Assembly (NCBI GenBank): GCA_018806915.1
Contig: JAGKQI010000010.1
Coordinates: 1 to 64,000 of the forward strand
Length of the DNA: 64,000 bases
Direction: 5' to 3'
Source of the DNA: Phytophthora colocasiae
Taxonomy: Eukaryota; Oomycota; Peronosporomycetes; Peronosporales; Peronosporaceae
The translations under genes and the position numbers were made by a program. The notes below the pieces were generated by a model. The model did no database searches. It worked only from the letters and a program-made list of their open reading frames with translations, and was not told the origin of the DNA. Every line of letters begins with the position of its first letter. Within the stretch, counting starts at the first letter, position 1. Shown piece after piece: positions 23,242 to 32,337 of the stretch.

Positions 23242-23256
23242 TCACTTTCATTTTGG
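23242..23256 (+). promoter_or_regulatory. Oomycete-type initiator-like core promoter
   Basis: TCACTTTCATTTTGG resembles the combined initiator plus flanking element of oomycete promoters (TCA-pyrimidines followed by CA-A/T-TTT). It lies about 75 bp upstream of the carrier ATG at 23330 and 70 bp downstream of the LTR, so the insertion left the core promoter intact. Match judged by eye. Confidence 0.5.
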
Positions 23257-23329
23257 CTGCGAGGTGAGCATATCGATTCCACCGCAACCAAGACGACTTC
23301 TACCAGCCCAGGACTGTTGCTATTCCACT

Positions 23330-24430
23330 ATGGGGAGACTCAAGCACAATGCTAACGAACCAACGGTCAGCCCGCGCAACACTGGCTTCGAGTCCGTCGT
23401 GGCCGGCGTCGTGTCCGGCTGCGTCACGCGCTCCTGCACGTCGCCTCTGGACGTGCTCAAGATCGTCATCCAAGTGAACGGCCCCGTGGCTACTGAGACC
23501 GCTTTTGCTGCTACGACCACCTCTAGTTCTGCTACCGTCGCTACACCTTCTACACTTATGACTGCACGCGCCTTTGCGTCGCAGCCGTCGGCGTCCTCAG
23601 CCATCGCACGCACGGTGCGTGAGCTGTACGCGCTTGACGGCGTGCGCGCCTTCTGGCGTGGTAATAGCGCCGGATGCTGCCGTCTCGGGCCGTACGCAGG
23701 CCTCAAGTTCTTCCTGTACGACTCGCTCCAGGTTCACTTCGCTGCCAAGGACGGCCGCGAGCCTAGCAATTGGCAACGCGCGATGTGCGGCGCCATCGCC
23801 GGACTCATCGCAACAATAGGGACGTACCCGTTGGAAGTAGTGCGCACTCGCATGATCTCGCAGACGACTGTCCCAGCCGCTGCCAACAGTGAGATCCGCG
23901 GTGTGTTGCAGGGTGTGCGGCTTATTCTGGAGCGAGAGGGGCTGCGCGGCTTGTACCGTGGCGGCTGGTCCGGTGTGGTCGGCGCCATCCCGTTTGAAGG
24001 CGTGCAATTCGGGTGCTACGAGTACATGAAGTTGACTGCCATTCGCCACCAGTGGCCGGCCTACCGTTGGCCCGAGGGCAAGACCGAGATGGACGGTCTG
24101 GACTACTTTGTGTGCGGCAGCGTGGCCGGAGCTATTGCCCAGACGGTGGCGTATCCGTTCGACACCGTCAAGAAGCGACTGCAATCCCAGCAAGTCCACC
24201 TGAATGTGTCCTCGGTGGGGCCGTTGTCGGCAGGAGGAGGCAACCCGTCGAAGTTGTACTACCGCGGTATGGTGGACTGTTTCCGCAAGGTTATTCGTGA
24301 CGAAGGCCCTTTGGCTCTGTACCGCGGTACAGGCCCTAACTTGGCTCGCATCGTTCCGTATGAGGCTGTCATGTTCTCGACGTATGAGACGACCAAGAAG
24401 GCACTGCGCGTGCTTAGCGGCCGTGAATGA
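23330..24430 (+). CDS. Mitochondrial carrier family (SLC25), thiamine-pyrophosphate-carrier-like
   Basis: 366 residues in three carrier repeats of about 100, each with the P-x-[DE]-x-x-[KR] signature: SPLDVLKIVIQ (residues ~35-45), YPLEVVRTRMI (~165-175) and YPFDTVKKRLQSQ (~275-287). These proteins form a six-helix antiporter in the inner mitochondrial membrane. The first repeat (VVAGVVSGCVTRSCTSPLDV) and the LYRGTGPNLARIVPYEAVMF segment resemble TPC1/SLC25A19, so thiamine pyrophosphate is my best substrate guess; CoA-type carriers remain possible. A Ser/Thr/Ala-rich insertion lies in the first matrix loop (~52-85). I chose the ATG at 23330 because it fits the family start and follows the initiator. 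The frame is open upstream into the LTR (ATG at 23105), which would add an implausible tail. Intact, no intron. Confidence 0.85.
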   Translation: MGRLKHNANEPTVSPRNTGFESVVAGVVSGCVTRSCTSPLDVLKIVIQVNGPVATETAFAATTTSSSATVATPSTLMTARAFASQPSASSAIARTVRELYALDGVRAFWRGNSAGCCRLGPYAGLKFFLYDSLQVHFAAKDGREPSNWQRAMCGAIAGLIATIGTYPLEVVRTRMISQTTVPAAANSEIRGVLQGVRLILEREGLRGLYRGGWSGVVGAIPFEGVQFGCYEYMKLTAIRHQWPAYRWPEGKTEMDGLDYFVCGSVAGAIAQTVAYPFDTVKKRLQSQQVHLNVSSVGPLSAGGGNPSKLYYRGMVDCFRKVIRDEGPLALYRGTGPNLARIVPYEAVMFSTYETTKKALRVLSGRE

Positions 24431-24654
24431 TTGAGTCTAACTGAAGAGAGAGAGAGACGAGAAGCCCCCCTCTTGATATTTATTAGTCCCGGTGAGTGTT
24501 GACGCCTCTGCGAGCCGGAGGCCCAGTGAGCTGCATCCCGTGCCACCTGCGTACCTGTAATTCTAGGGGAAGAGCGCTTGATGAACAACAGCAAACGCCT
24601 TTAACAAAATAATCAAACAAGCAGCACTGTCAATGGTATTAGTCGTTCACACAC
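24431..24654. other. Short spacer between convergent genes
   Basis: Contains the 3' ends of the carrier and of the next minus-strand gene, with a small GA-repeat tract at about 24447-24460. Nothing else recognised. Confidence 0.4.
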
Positions 24655-25293
24655 TCAAGGTCCAATACTACGTGCCACCAACTCCTGATCCAGTGCTTTG
24701 TTCTCACCGCTGATGCTGTAGAGACAGCGGAACAGCAAGGCGCAGTGGTCTCGAATAACTTGTAACACCTCAGCCGTCATAGGTCGGAGCTGGTAGGGGG
24801 AGTCTTCCCTCAAAATAGGGTACAGTCGTCTTGCTAACCAGTCCGGGTGACCTCCATCCATGCGGCCGCAAAGAAGGTCAATGAAATACGGTATTGAGTC
24901 TTCATTTCCTTCCTGAAGAATGGGTAGAAACTTGTTCGCGTCCAGCAGCACCAGGTTCAGCTGCACGTATCCTCCAAGTAGGCTGTAGTAGTATCCCGTG
25001 TAGCCGCCAAAGCCATATGGTTCGATGCCCCACGTCTTCGGATCGAGCGAGTTGCCGCCGTCGTCCTCAACTGGTCGCTTGTCTGTCTTGGCGAACTCCT
25101 TCAGCGCGTCAACGAAGCAGCGAGCGAAGTGTGCGATCTGCTTCTCCTGAGCTTCCGTCCTATTCCAGCGGTTGCGGCCATTCTCGCTCCACGCAGCCGC
25201 GTAGATATCCCCCAGCGTCGACCAGGGTAAGCGATGAGCTAGGTGGGTTGCCATTATTGCACGCACAGTATCACCTCTATATTTGTATATCAT
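24655..25293 (-). CDS. Hypothetical protein, 199-212 residues
   Basis: An intact minus-strand frame whose composition looks genuinely coding. I do not recognise the family. Notable stretches are a Gly/Tyr-rich segment (GFGGYTGYYYSLLGGY, residues ~115-130 from the first ATG) and a helical C-terminus with AEVLQVIRDHCALLFRCLY. No signal peptide or clear membrane span. Two starts are possible: the ATG at 25293 and the ATG at 25254 (MATHLAHRLPW), the second being the more natural N-terminus. The 5' end could also be a later exon of a longer gene, because an AG follows a pyrimidine-containing stretch just upstream. It converges on the mitochondrial carrier. Confidence 0.55.
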   Translation of the reverse strand: MIYKYRGDTVRAIMATHLAHRLPWSTLGDIYAAAWSENGRNRWNRTEAQEKQIAHFARCFVDALKEFAKTDKRPVEDDGGNSLDPKTWGIEPYGFGGYTGYYYSLLGGYVQLNLVLLDANKFLPILQEGNEDSIPYFIDLLCGRMDGGHPDWLARRLYPILREDSPYQLRPMTAEVLQVIRDHCALLFRCLYSISGENKALDQELVARSIGP

Positions 25294-25792
25294 TTTTCTA
25301 ACGTATACATCTTTGAAAGAAATAACCTATTTCAGTTTATAATATAAGCCATTATTACTATCGAGGGACGATAGCATGTTGGTCCGCAAAGGCCTGGCGA
25401 ACAAGGGAGGAGGTCCAGCAGTGACGACCGCTTTTAACCAGGACAGCAACGCTCCTGGCATGAAGGAATTGTATGGACTCCAACTTCTGTATCAAATCTG
25501 AATGGCACGAGTTGTTACCCCAAAAGATCTTTCATACAGAACCGGTTCATCATTTGCTAAATGTCTTTCATGTTGAAGCTGTTTGTGCTTCTTGTCTCCA
25601 TCAATCCATCTTCTTTTTTATTCTTTATCATTGTGTGTGGCTCTTCTTCCTCTTCCTCTTCTGGTAACCAACCAACCACTTGTGGCGGGGCTTCTATATA
25701 TTCTGGAGCGGACTGTCCCTTGGGACAAGCGGCCCTCACTGACGTCTCAGTAGGAAATCCGCCCGCTAGAGCTCACATCGACCACTAAAGAA
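25294..25792. promoter_or_regulatory. Divergent intergenic region with TATA-like and CRE-like sites
   Basis: About 500 bp between divergent genes. TATATA at 25695-25700 lies about 95 bp before the ATP-grasp start, and TGACGTCT, a CRE half-site variant, lies at about 25740-25747. A TTCTTCTTCC-type pyrimidine run occupies 25605-25665. These are candidate control elements only. No further gene is seen. Confidence 0.35.
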
Positions 25793-28700
25793 ATGGGGAA
25801 CGCCGCCGCCAAAGAAACCTCCGCTCCTCCTCCACCAGCGCCATTAAAGGCCAATGAAGAGCCGGAGCAGAAGCTCCCGTCCTTCCGCGTGCTGTCGGCC
25901 GACCAGCGCGCCGTCACGTTCGATGAGCGCGTTCACTTGCGCGCCGGTGCGGAGGCGCGTGCCGACCGGGTGACGCTCGGACTCGGAGCCATGTCGGAAT
26001 TCCGCCCGCTACAACGCGCCGCCACGTACGACCCGCGTTTGCGCTCGCAGAAGCAGCTCCTGACGGCGTCCGACGTGATGCACAGAAGGTTTTTCAACGC
26101 GCAGGAGCGACGCGTGAGCGCCGACCGCAACCTGTTCCGTATCGCCGAGGGCGAACGGGAGCGTCAGGAAGCTGTTGTGGTGGTGGACCCGTACTCCACG
26201 GGTATGACCTTGGCTGAGAAGGTCATGGAGCGAGGATATCCGTGCATCTGTGTGTACTCGGACACGCTTGAAGTGACGCAGGAGCGCATCTCGCACGTGC
26301 CTAAGGAGTTGGCCACTAAGTTCCTAGCTATCATCTACAACGACGGAGAGGTGGAGCGCAAGGATGAGACACAGGCGCTTAAAGATACAGCCGCCGCTCT
26401 ACGACGAGTGACCAACGTCGACATCGTCGGGATCTTTGCCGGTGCTGAGACGGGTGTGCTGCTGGCGGACAAACTGTCGGAGCACTTCAACCTCACTACG
26501 AACGGCACAAGTGGCTCAGCTGCTCGTCGTAATAAATACCTCATGGGCGAGAAGGTGCGAGCTGCGGGGATTCGTGCTGTGGCCCAAGTGCAGGCGACAA
26601 AATGGTCGCAGGTTGAGAACTTCGTGAAGAAGGACCTGGTGCCTGTGCTCAAAGGTGGAGACTTCAAGGTCATCGTTAAACCAGTGGAAAGTGCTGGTAG
26701 TGACGACGTTATGCTGTGTCACTCCATGGAGGAGGTGCGCACGGCCTTCGGTAATATCCAGGGCAAGATCAACGGCTTGGGACTCGAGAACCAAGCCACA
26801 CTAGTGCAGGAGTATCTGGATGGCACTGAGTACGTTGTGGACACAGTCAGTCGCAATGGCGTGACGAAGGTCGTGGCTGTGTGGGAGTATGACAAGCGCG
26901 CAGTGAACGACGCGCCGTTCGTGTACTATGGTGTGCTGCTGCGTGCCGCTCCTGATGGATCTGTTCTGGCCAAGGTGGCTGACTACGTGCTGAAGGTGGT
27001 GAAGGCACTGGAGATCGTACATGGTCCTGGCCATGCAGAAGTCAAGGTGGTGAGGGGTGAACCGTGTCTGGTGGAGATCGGGGCGCGCTGCCACGGTGGA
27101 TCTGGCTCGTACTTGCCAATTGTGACTCCCTGCTTGGGATACAACCACGTCGATGCTGCGTTGGACTCGTATTTAGATGCTGAAGCCTTTGAGCGTTTGC
27201 CTGATCGCCCGAAGGAACTCAAGTCTCATGGCTGTGAGGCGATGTTGGTGTCGTATGAGACTGGAAAGCTTGCGGGCTACCCTGGCCAGGAGGAGCTGGA
27301 AAACCTGCCATCAACTGTATCCACGATGTGGTTTACGCATGCTGGAGAGGAGCTGAAGACTACGGTTGACATGTTCACGACGCCTGGTAGTGTCATTATG
27401 GTCCACGAAGAGGAAGAGCAACTGAACCGTGACTACGCTCGCGTACGTGAACTGGAACACAGTGGACTGTACGCGCTCGAGCCTGAAGAAGAAGTTGAAG
27501 AGAAGACCGAATCGCGTGGAACTGTTGTGGTAGTAGACCCATTCTCGACTGGCGCTGTGCTGGCACACGAGCTAATGGCCCGAGGTTACGATTGCATTTG
27601 TGTGTACAGCGACCGACTGGAAAACATCGAGAGCGTGGCGAGTCTGGTGCCGGAAGGACTAACACTGGAGTTTGTTGCCACCGTTGCGTTTGAAGGCAAC
27701 CTGAACCAGACTGTAAGCGCCATTCGCAAGGCCGCGAAGCAGGTTGCAGACAAGCAAAACAAGAAGAAAAAGAGCGCGAAGGTCACTACCGGAGTGCGCG
27801 CTGTGTTTGCTGGTGCGGAACTCGGAGTCAAGCTCGCAGACGCGCTTACGGATGCATTTGGGCTGGAGGGAAACGTCATGGAGCACTCGAACGCGCGGCG
27901 CGACAAGTATCTCATGGGTGAAACTCTGCGCTCGGCTGGTGTGCGTGCAGTTAAGCAGGTGAAGGCCAAGACGTGGGCTGAGGCGGAGGCTTTCATCACG
28001 CAAGACCTGAAGCCAGAGCCCTTTGAGGTGGTACTCAAGCCGCTGGAAAGCGCGGGCACTGAGGATGTGGTTCTGTGCCTATCCCTGGAGGAAGCGAAGC
28101 GCACGTTTGAAGGTATCCTCGGCAAGATCAACGGCCTTGGGCTTAAAAATGATGCAGTTTTGCTGCAAGAATATCTGGAAGGCGACGAATATGTGGTTGA
28201 TACAGTCAGTCGCAATGGAGAGCACAAGGTGACGGCTATCTGGAAGTACGATAAGCGTCGCGTGAACGACGCTGCCTTCGTGTACTTTGGCTTGTCGTTG
28301 GTGCCTGCTGAAGGTATTGTCAACGATATGATTGACTACCAGTTCCAAGTGCTCGATGCGCTGGGCATTCGTCAGGGACCAGCGCACGGAGAGGTCAAGT
28401 TCTGCCACGGCTCCCCTGTGTTGATCGAGGTTGGTTCGCGTTGCCACGGCGGCGAAGGGGCTTGGGTGCCCATTGCCAACATCTGCGTGGGCTACAACCA
28501 AGTGACTGCGTCCGTCGAAAGTATCTTGGATCCAGAGGCTTTTGCCAAGCTGACTGATCGACCCAGGAAACTTCTCGCCTACGGGTGCGAGGCCATGCTA
28601 GTGTCATACAAGAACGGCGTTCTGAAGAGCACACCAGGCATCGCAGAGATCGAGAAGATGCCAGCCTTCCTCAAGAAGGAGATTTTCGTCGGACCAGGGG

Positions 28701-28837
28701 ACAACGTTCGCCAGACGGTGGACATGTTCACGACACCAGGCAGCATTATGCTCACGCACAAGGACCGCAAAGTGCTTGAGGGCAACCTCGCACGTATTCG
28801 CGAACTCGAGGTCGAAGGACTGTTCGAGTTGCAGTAG
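25793..28837 (+). CDS. Tandem double ATP-grasp ligase-like protein with myristoylation-type N-terminus
   Basis: 1014 residues, intron-free and intact. The protein starts MGNAAAKE, resembling the myristoylated start of the PKA catalytic subunit, so membrane attachment is likely. Two homologous halves follow an N-terminal extension of about 120 residues. Each begins with a Rossmann-like strand (VVVVDPYSTGMTLAEKVM at ~126; VVVVDPFSTGAVLAHELM at ~576). Each continues with RRNKYLMGEKVR or RRDKYLMGETLR and an ATP-binding lysine segment (VKPVESAGSDDV ~293; LKPLESAGTEDV ~746). Next come QEYLDGTEYVVDTVSRNG and its repeat, and a metal-binding E/R segment (EIGARCHGG ~428; EVGSRCHGG ~879). ATP-grasp enzymes join a carboxylate to an amine or thiol through an acyl-phosphate. 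The substrate is unknown. Both halves keep the core residues, so both may be active. Confidence 0.85.
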   Translation: MGNAAAKETSAPPPPAPLKANEEPEQKLPSFRVLSADQRAVTFDERVHLRAGAEARADRVTLGLGAMSEFRPLQRAATYDPRLRSQKQLLTASDVMHRRFFNAQERRVSADRNLFRIAEGERERQEAVVVVDPYSTGMTLAEKVMERGYPCICVYSDTLEVTQERISHVPKELATKFLAIIYNDGEVERKDETQALKDTAAALRRVTNVDIVGIFAGAETGVLLADKLSEHFNLTTNGTSGSAARRNKYLMGEKVRAAGIRAVAQVQATKWSQVENFVKKDLVPVLKGGDFKVIVKPVESAGSDDVMLCHSMEEVRTAFGNIQGKINGLGLENQATLVQEYLDGTEYVVDTVSRNGVTKVVAVWEYDKRAVNDAPFVYYGVLLRAAPDGSVLAKVADYVLKVVKALEIVHGPGHAEVKVVRGEPCLVEIGARCHGGSGSYLPIVTPCLGYNHVDAALDSYLDAEAFERLPDRPKELKSHGCEAMLVSYETGKLAGYPGQEELENLPSTVSTMWFTHAGEELKTTVDMFTTPGSVIMVHEEEEQLNRDYARVRELEHSGLYALEPEEEVEEKTESRGTVVVVDPFSTGAVLAHELMARGYDCICVYSDRLENIESVASLVPEGLTLEFVATVAFEGNLNQTVSAIRKAAKQVADKQNKKKKSAKVTTGVRAVFAGAELGVKLADALTDAFGLEGNVMEHSNARRDKYLMGETLRSAGVRAVKQVKAKTWAEAEAFITQDLKPEPFEVVLKPLESAGTEDVVLCLSLEEAKRTFEGILGKINGLGLKNDAVLLQEYLEGDEYVVDTVSRNGEHKVTAIWKYDKRRVNDAAFVYFGLSLVPAEGIVNDMIDYQFQVLDALGIRQGPAHGEVKFCHGSPVLIEVGSRCHGGEGAWVPIANICVGYNQVTASVESILDPEAFAKLTDRPRKLLAYGCEAMLVSYKNGVLKSTPGIAEIEKMPAFLKKEIFVGPGDNVRQTVDMFTTPGSIMLTHKDRKVLEGNLARIRELEVEGLFELQ

Positions 28838-28923
28838 GCTGGTAAAAAAGAGAGAAGATGCTCGCACACAGACGGTATGCGTCTCCTCTTTATGGATTGC
28901 TTTCGTATTATCTAATAAATGCG

Positions 28924-30971
28924 TCATTTAAGCGCCTGGTGTTTGAGGCAGTCATTTATCTTGCAGGACCGCCCTTCAAAGGTGCAACGTTGACAGTATC
29001 CAGACCTTTTGCTAGGCGAAGGTTTGTGCCCGTGATTCTTGTGTGACCGTGACGGACTCGATGATTTCGTGCTGGAGTCTGGAGATGGAGAAATAACTAG
29101 TGCTGTCTTGGATAAAGGAGCGAGTAAGGTGTTACTGCTCTCAGACTTCTTGTTTTCCGGTGGTGGGGTGTCACGAGGTGAGTGCTTCGACTGTGGCTTG
29201 GGTAGTTGCTCGTTTGAGTTGTTTTCATTAACTTCAGGCAGAAATTGATGTGGAAGCGGCTGAAGTGATGGAGATGGTGGTGGTGACGTCTGAGTCGCAG
29301 AATCTCGTAGCTTCTTGGGTTTGTGGTGGCGATGCTGGTGGTGTCGTGACGACGGAGGTTGCTGGGTGTAGATTAGAGCTGCTGCTCGTGCAGAAGACTT
29401 GGGAGTAATTTCGAGTTCAGCTGCTGCGACGGAAACTCGTGACGAGTGTTTGGTTTGTCTTGAGCTGGAGGAACGGGAGCTGTCCAGTGCGTAGACCTCA
29501 TCGTCGTTAGAGGCTGGCACTCGTGGCGTCTTTCGTGGAGTTTTAATGCGTTTTGTCTTGCCAGCTGATTGCACGACCGGAAGAACCAACGGTGGCAGGA
29601 GTGAAGCTGCTGGTTCTGCTGGAATTTCGTTAGTACGTGGAGATGGAAGCGCTGGAGGAGCTGAAGATGGAGCATTTTTTTCGTTAAGCCTTGGGGTCCC
29701 CAGCCCTCGCTTGCTGGTGATCGGGCTCGGTTTCCTATGATGCAGTTCGTTAACCAAAGAGAAAGCGAGAAAGGAGAAGTTGGGGAAAAAACTCACCTTG
29801 GAATCACCTTTGGCTCGGGTGGAGTTGCTCGTCCAGATACAACGTTAACTGGAATTTCTGGTTGTGTTTCTGGTTCAGGTGGACGAGTGGATAGTATTGG
29901 AGATCGAGATGTTGAAGGTGGTGAATTAATTGGTGTGTAGTCCTCGTACTCCTCATTCGCGTACTCTTCCGATTCCATAGGAATAGCAGGTTTTGTTTGT
30001 TGGAGGGCTGTCGAGACAATGTCGTTTACAAATGGCACAGCTATATGATGGCACTCAGCTACTTGTTCTGGAGTTTTTGGTGCAGAATTGGGGAGTTGCA
30101 GGGATGGAACAGGAGCTGGTGGATTGAAATCCGCTATTAAAGACGGCAAATTCTCTGCTGGCGTCGCTTCTGCTATAGATCTTTCTGGCCATTCTTCTTG
30201 CACAACTTGTGTGAGAGATTGAATAGTATTGTCGATGGCTTTAGTCACATCGTCGAGAGCTTGACGAACGACTTCCTCGGCTGTTGTCTTAGCCAATTCA
30301 TGTAAATGGGAGACGGAGATCTCACTGCTTTGCAACAAAAGCTGAGGAACGTCAACCACCTCTGGAACTTCCGCAATGTCTGGATCTTTAGAGACAATCG
30401 AAGCTCCCCCAGTGACCGGCGCGTTATCATCCAGTTCTACACTCACACTCTCGCCAGGGTCAACTGATTGACAAACCAACTCGTTCTCGACAGCTTGAGA
30501 TAGCCACTCAGTAACCTTTTCAACTGCCTGTACAATATCCCCCAGTGCTTCACCCATAACAGCTTCAACTGTTGTTTTGGCGACAGAACGAACCATATCA
30601 CTCGAAGTCCGTATCAATGGTATAGTTAATGGCGGCAGATCACCTTGTGACTGCAAGCTCTTTACACTATCGGACTGTTCAGAAGACAAAATCTCTGTTG
30701 GCCCCTCCTCACTACCGGTAGGATCTTTATCGAGTGGATCTGCAGAGGCAACAGCTTTGGATACAAGTTCATCACAAACATCATCGGTTAACCACTGAGT
30801 TGCTTTAGCTACAGCTCGTGTCAAGTCCCCCACCGCTTCCTGAACAACATCGTGAACTGTTATCTCTGCGATGCTGTGAACATTCGAGATATACTTCTCA
30901 TCCAGTCGTAAGTCCTTGTTAAGGTGGAGAGCTGGAATACCAGACATCTCCAGCTCTTGGCCGCTGCTCAT
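28924..30971 (-). CDS. Helical-repeat protein with proline/serine-rich tail and Cys/His end; one intron
   Basis: Two exons, 30971-29797 and 29734-28924, joined across a 62-nt intron (29735-29796; gtgag...catag) give 661 residues in one frame. The N-terminal half carries three related helical segments of about 45 residues starting near residues 30, 128 and 222. They share the pattern [LVH]-x-x-[AV]-[AK]-x-T-x-x-x-V-x-x-[AE]-[AL]-x-D-[LIV]-x-x-A-[IV] (for example EITVHDVVQEAVGDLTRAV and KTTAEEVVRQALDDVTKAI). The middle and C-terminal half are low-complexity Pro/Ser/Lys. The last 25 residues hold a compact Cys/His cluster (CQRC, then CKINDCLKH) that could bind zinc. Family not recognised; a scaffold or cytoskeletal role would be a guess. 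Confidence 0.7.
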
Positions 30972-31065
30972 GATCTACCGAAATGAGCTCAAATTCCTCA
31001 AAAATAGCAGACTACCTAGAAAAAAAAAGTATGGGATAACGAGTTCTTATTATTTTGAGATGTTC

Positions 31066-32013
31066 TCAAGCTTGAGTCTGCCTCAATGACTTCGGTGACA
31101 GCGGTCTACGATGAGGTTTGTAAATATCCCGTGGTGTTTGAACTCGTGGTGTTTGAACTCGTGGTGTTTGGACTCGAGGTGAGGATTGTCTACTGCCGAC
31201 CCTTGTTGTTATCATTCCTTGTTCTAAGATGGTCCGTACACTTTGGACGAGATCACTTTCAATTTGGAACCGCTCGGCAACAGCCAAAACTGCTTCATAT
31301 TGACTATAGGCTGCTTCTTAATCGTTAAGGTGTTCCAGTTCCACTGCTAAGTTGTAGCGGGCCACGAGCATTAACTGAGCGATTTCTCCATTCAATTGAT
31401 CAGTTTGAAGGGAAGTGAAATATGCCACAGCAGCCTTCGCATGGGCTGCAGCAGCAATGTGACGCTGTAATTGAGACAGAACAGCGCACAGATTGAGGCG
31501 AGTGAGAGCGATCTCGGTGCTGGACGAACTTGAGTCACTGGTTTGAGTCTTCAGTTGAAGTTTTAAAGCTCTTTCGAGGAAGTTCACGGCTACAAGAGGC
31601 TTCCTCATGTGTTTGGCATGACATGATAGGTTATTGAGGGTGATAAGGCGGAAAACTCGTCTTCGGTTCACGTGCTGATCCTCGGGAAGGCTTCGTAGAT
31701 ATCCAGTATGACGGGTATGTTGTTCTGCTCGAAGTAAAAGATCTCCACACTGTTCAGAAGTGATAATATCTTCAGATAGGGACGTCTGAAGCGCCTTCAT
31801 AGCGAGTGTATTGCTTAGTAGTAGGAACTCCTCACATCCCTGCTGGAAGTGCAGTGAGTGCACTCCGAACTGTTCTTTGTGGTGGAAAATGAGTCGCTCC
31901 ACGTCCTCAAGAGCGTTGTAGACGGTAGTGAAAGAGGCTTGAGGATCCGCATCCAGCACTCGGACATGAACCAAAGCAGCAGCTAGAGCCACCACCACTT
32001 CTTGCTCGCTCAT
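31066..32013 (-). pseudogene. TPR-like protein with in-frame TAA
   Basis: From the ATG at 32013 (MSEQEVVVALAAALVHV) a helical, TPR-like protein runs on minus: RLITLNNLSCHAKHMRKPLVAVNFLERAL and TRLNLCAVLSQLQRHIAAAAHAKAAVAYF are typical helix-turn-helix pairs. It ends at a TAA at 31318-31320. The same frame then continues convincingly (EAAYSQYEAVLAVAERF, another TPR helix pair) to a stop at 31066, with a Pro/Gln repeat RVQTP three times at 31130-31185. Either the last repeat has been cut off by a nonsense mutation, or the TAA is a sequence error or readthrough site. The frame is also open upstream to 32097, and an upstream exon starting MSKPQLLQSLQ at 32183 is possible. Confidence 0.6.
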
Positions 32014-32337
32014 CTGGAGACTTGGAAGCTGGAAATACCAGGTACCAGATAACGCCTGGGATGGTGTTGAAGTCCTAAACGAGACCGACCATTGCATTTC
32101 CCAATTATCGACGAAGCCAACAGCAAACGATGCCTGAAACTGGGAGCATCTTGAAGCGACTGAAGGAGCTGGGGTTTAGACATGGACGATATCAAAGGTA
32201 AAACATCGTAAATCCTGGCAACATCTACACCAATCTTATCTATTTTGTGAATTCTCAGCAAGTTTCGTACACGTCATGAGCCCAAGACTCGGCGTACGAA
32301 ACGTATTCGACGTGGTTTACCCTGGGAATCGTTGTTC

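Noticed and set aside
23105..23329. Upstream ATG extending the mitochondrial carrier into the LTR
   Set aside because: The extension would begin inside a transposable element and lacks carrier similarity; the ATG at 23330 fits the family and the initiator.
27586..28323. 245-codon ORF on minus inside the ATP-grasp gene
   Set aside because: Shadow of a strongly coding GC-rich plus-strand gene; no motif and very skewed composition (Ser/Arg/Thr).
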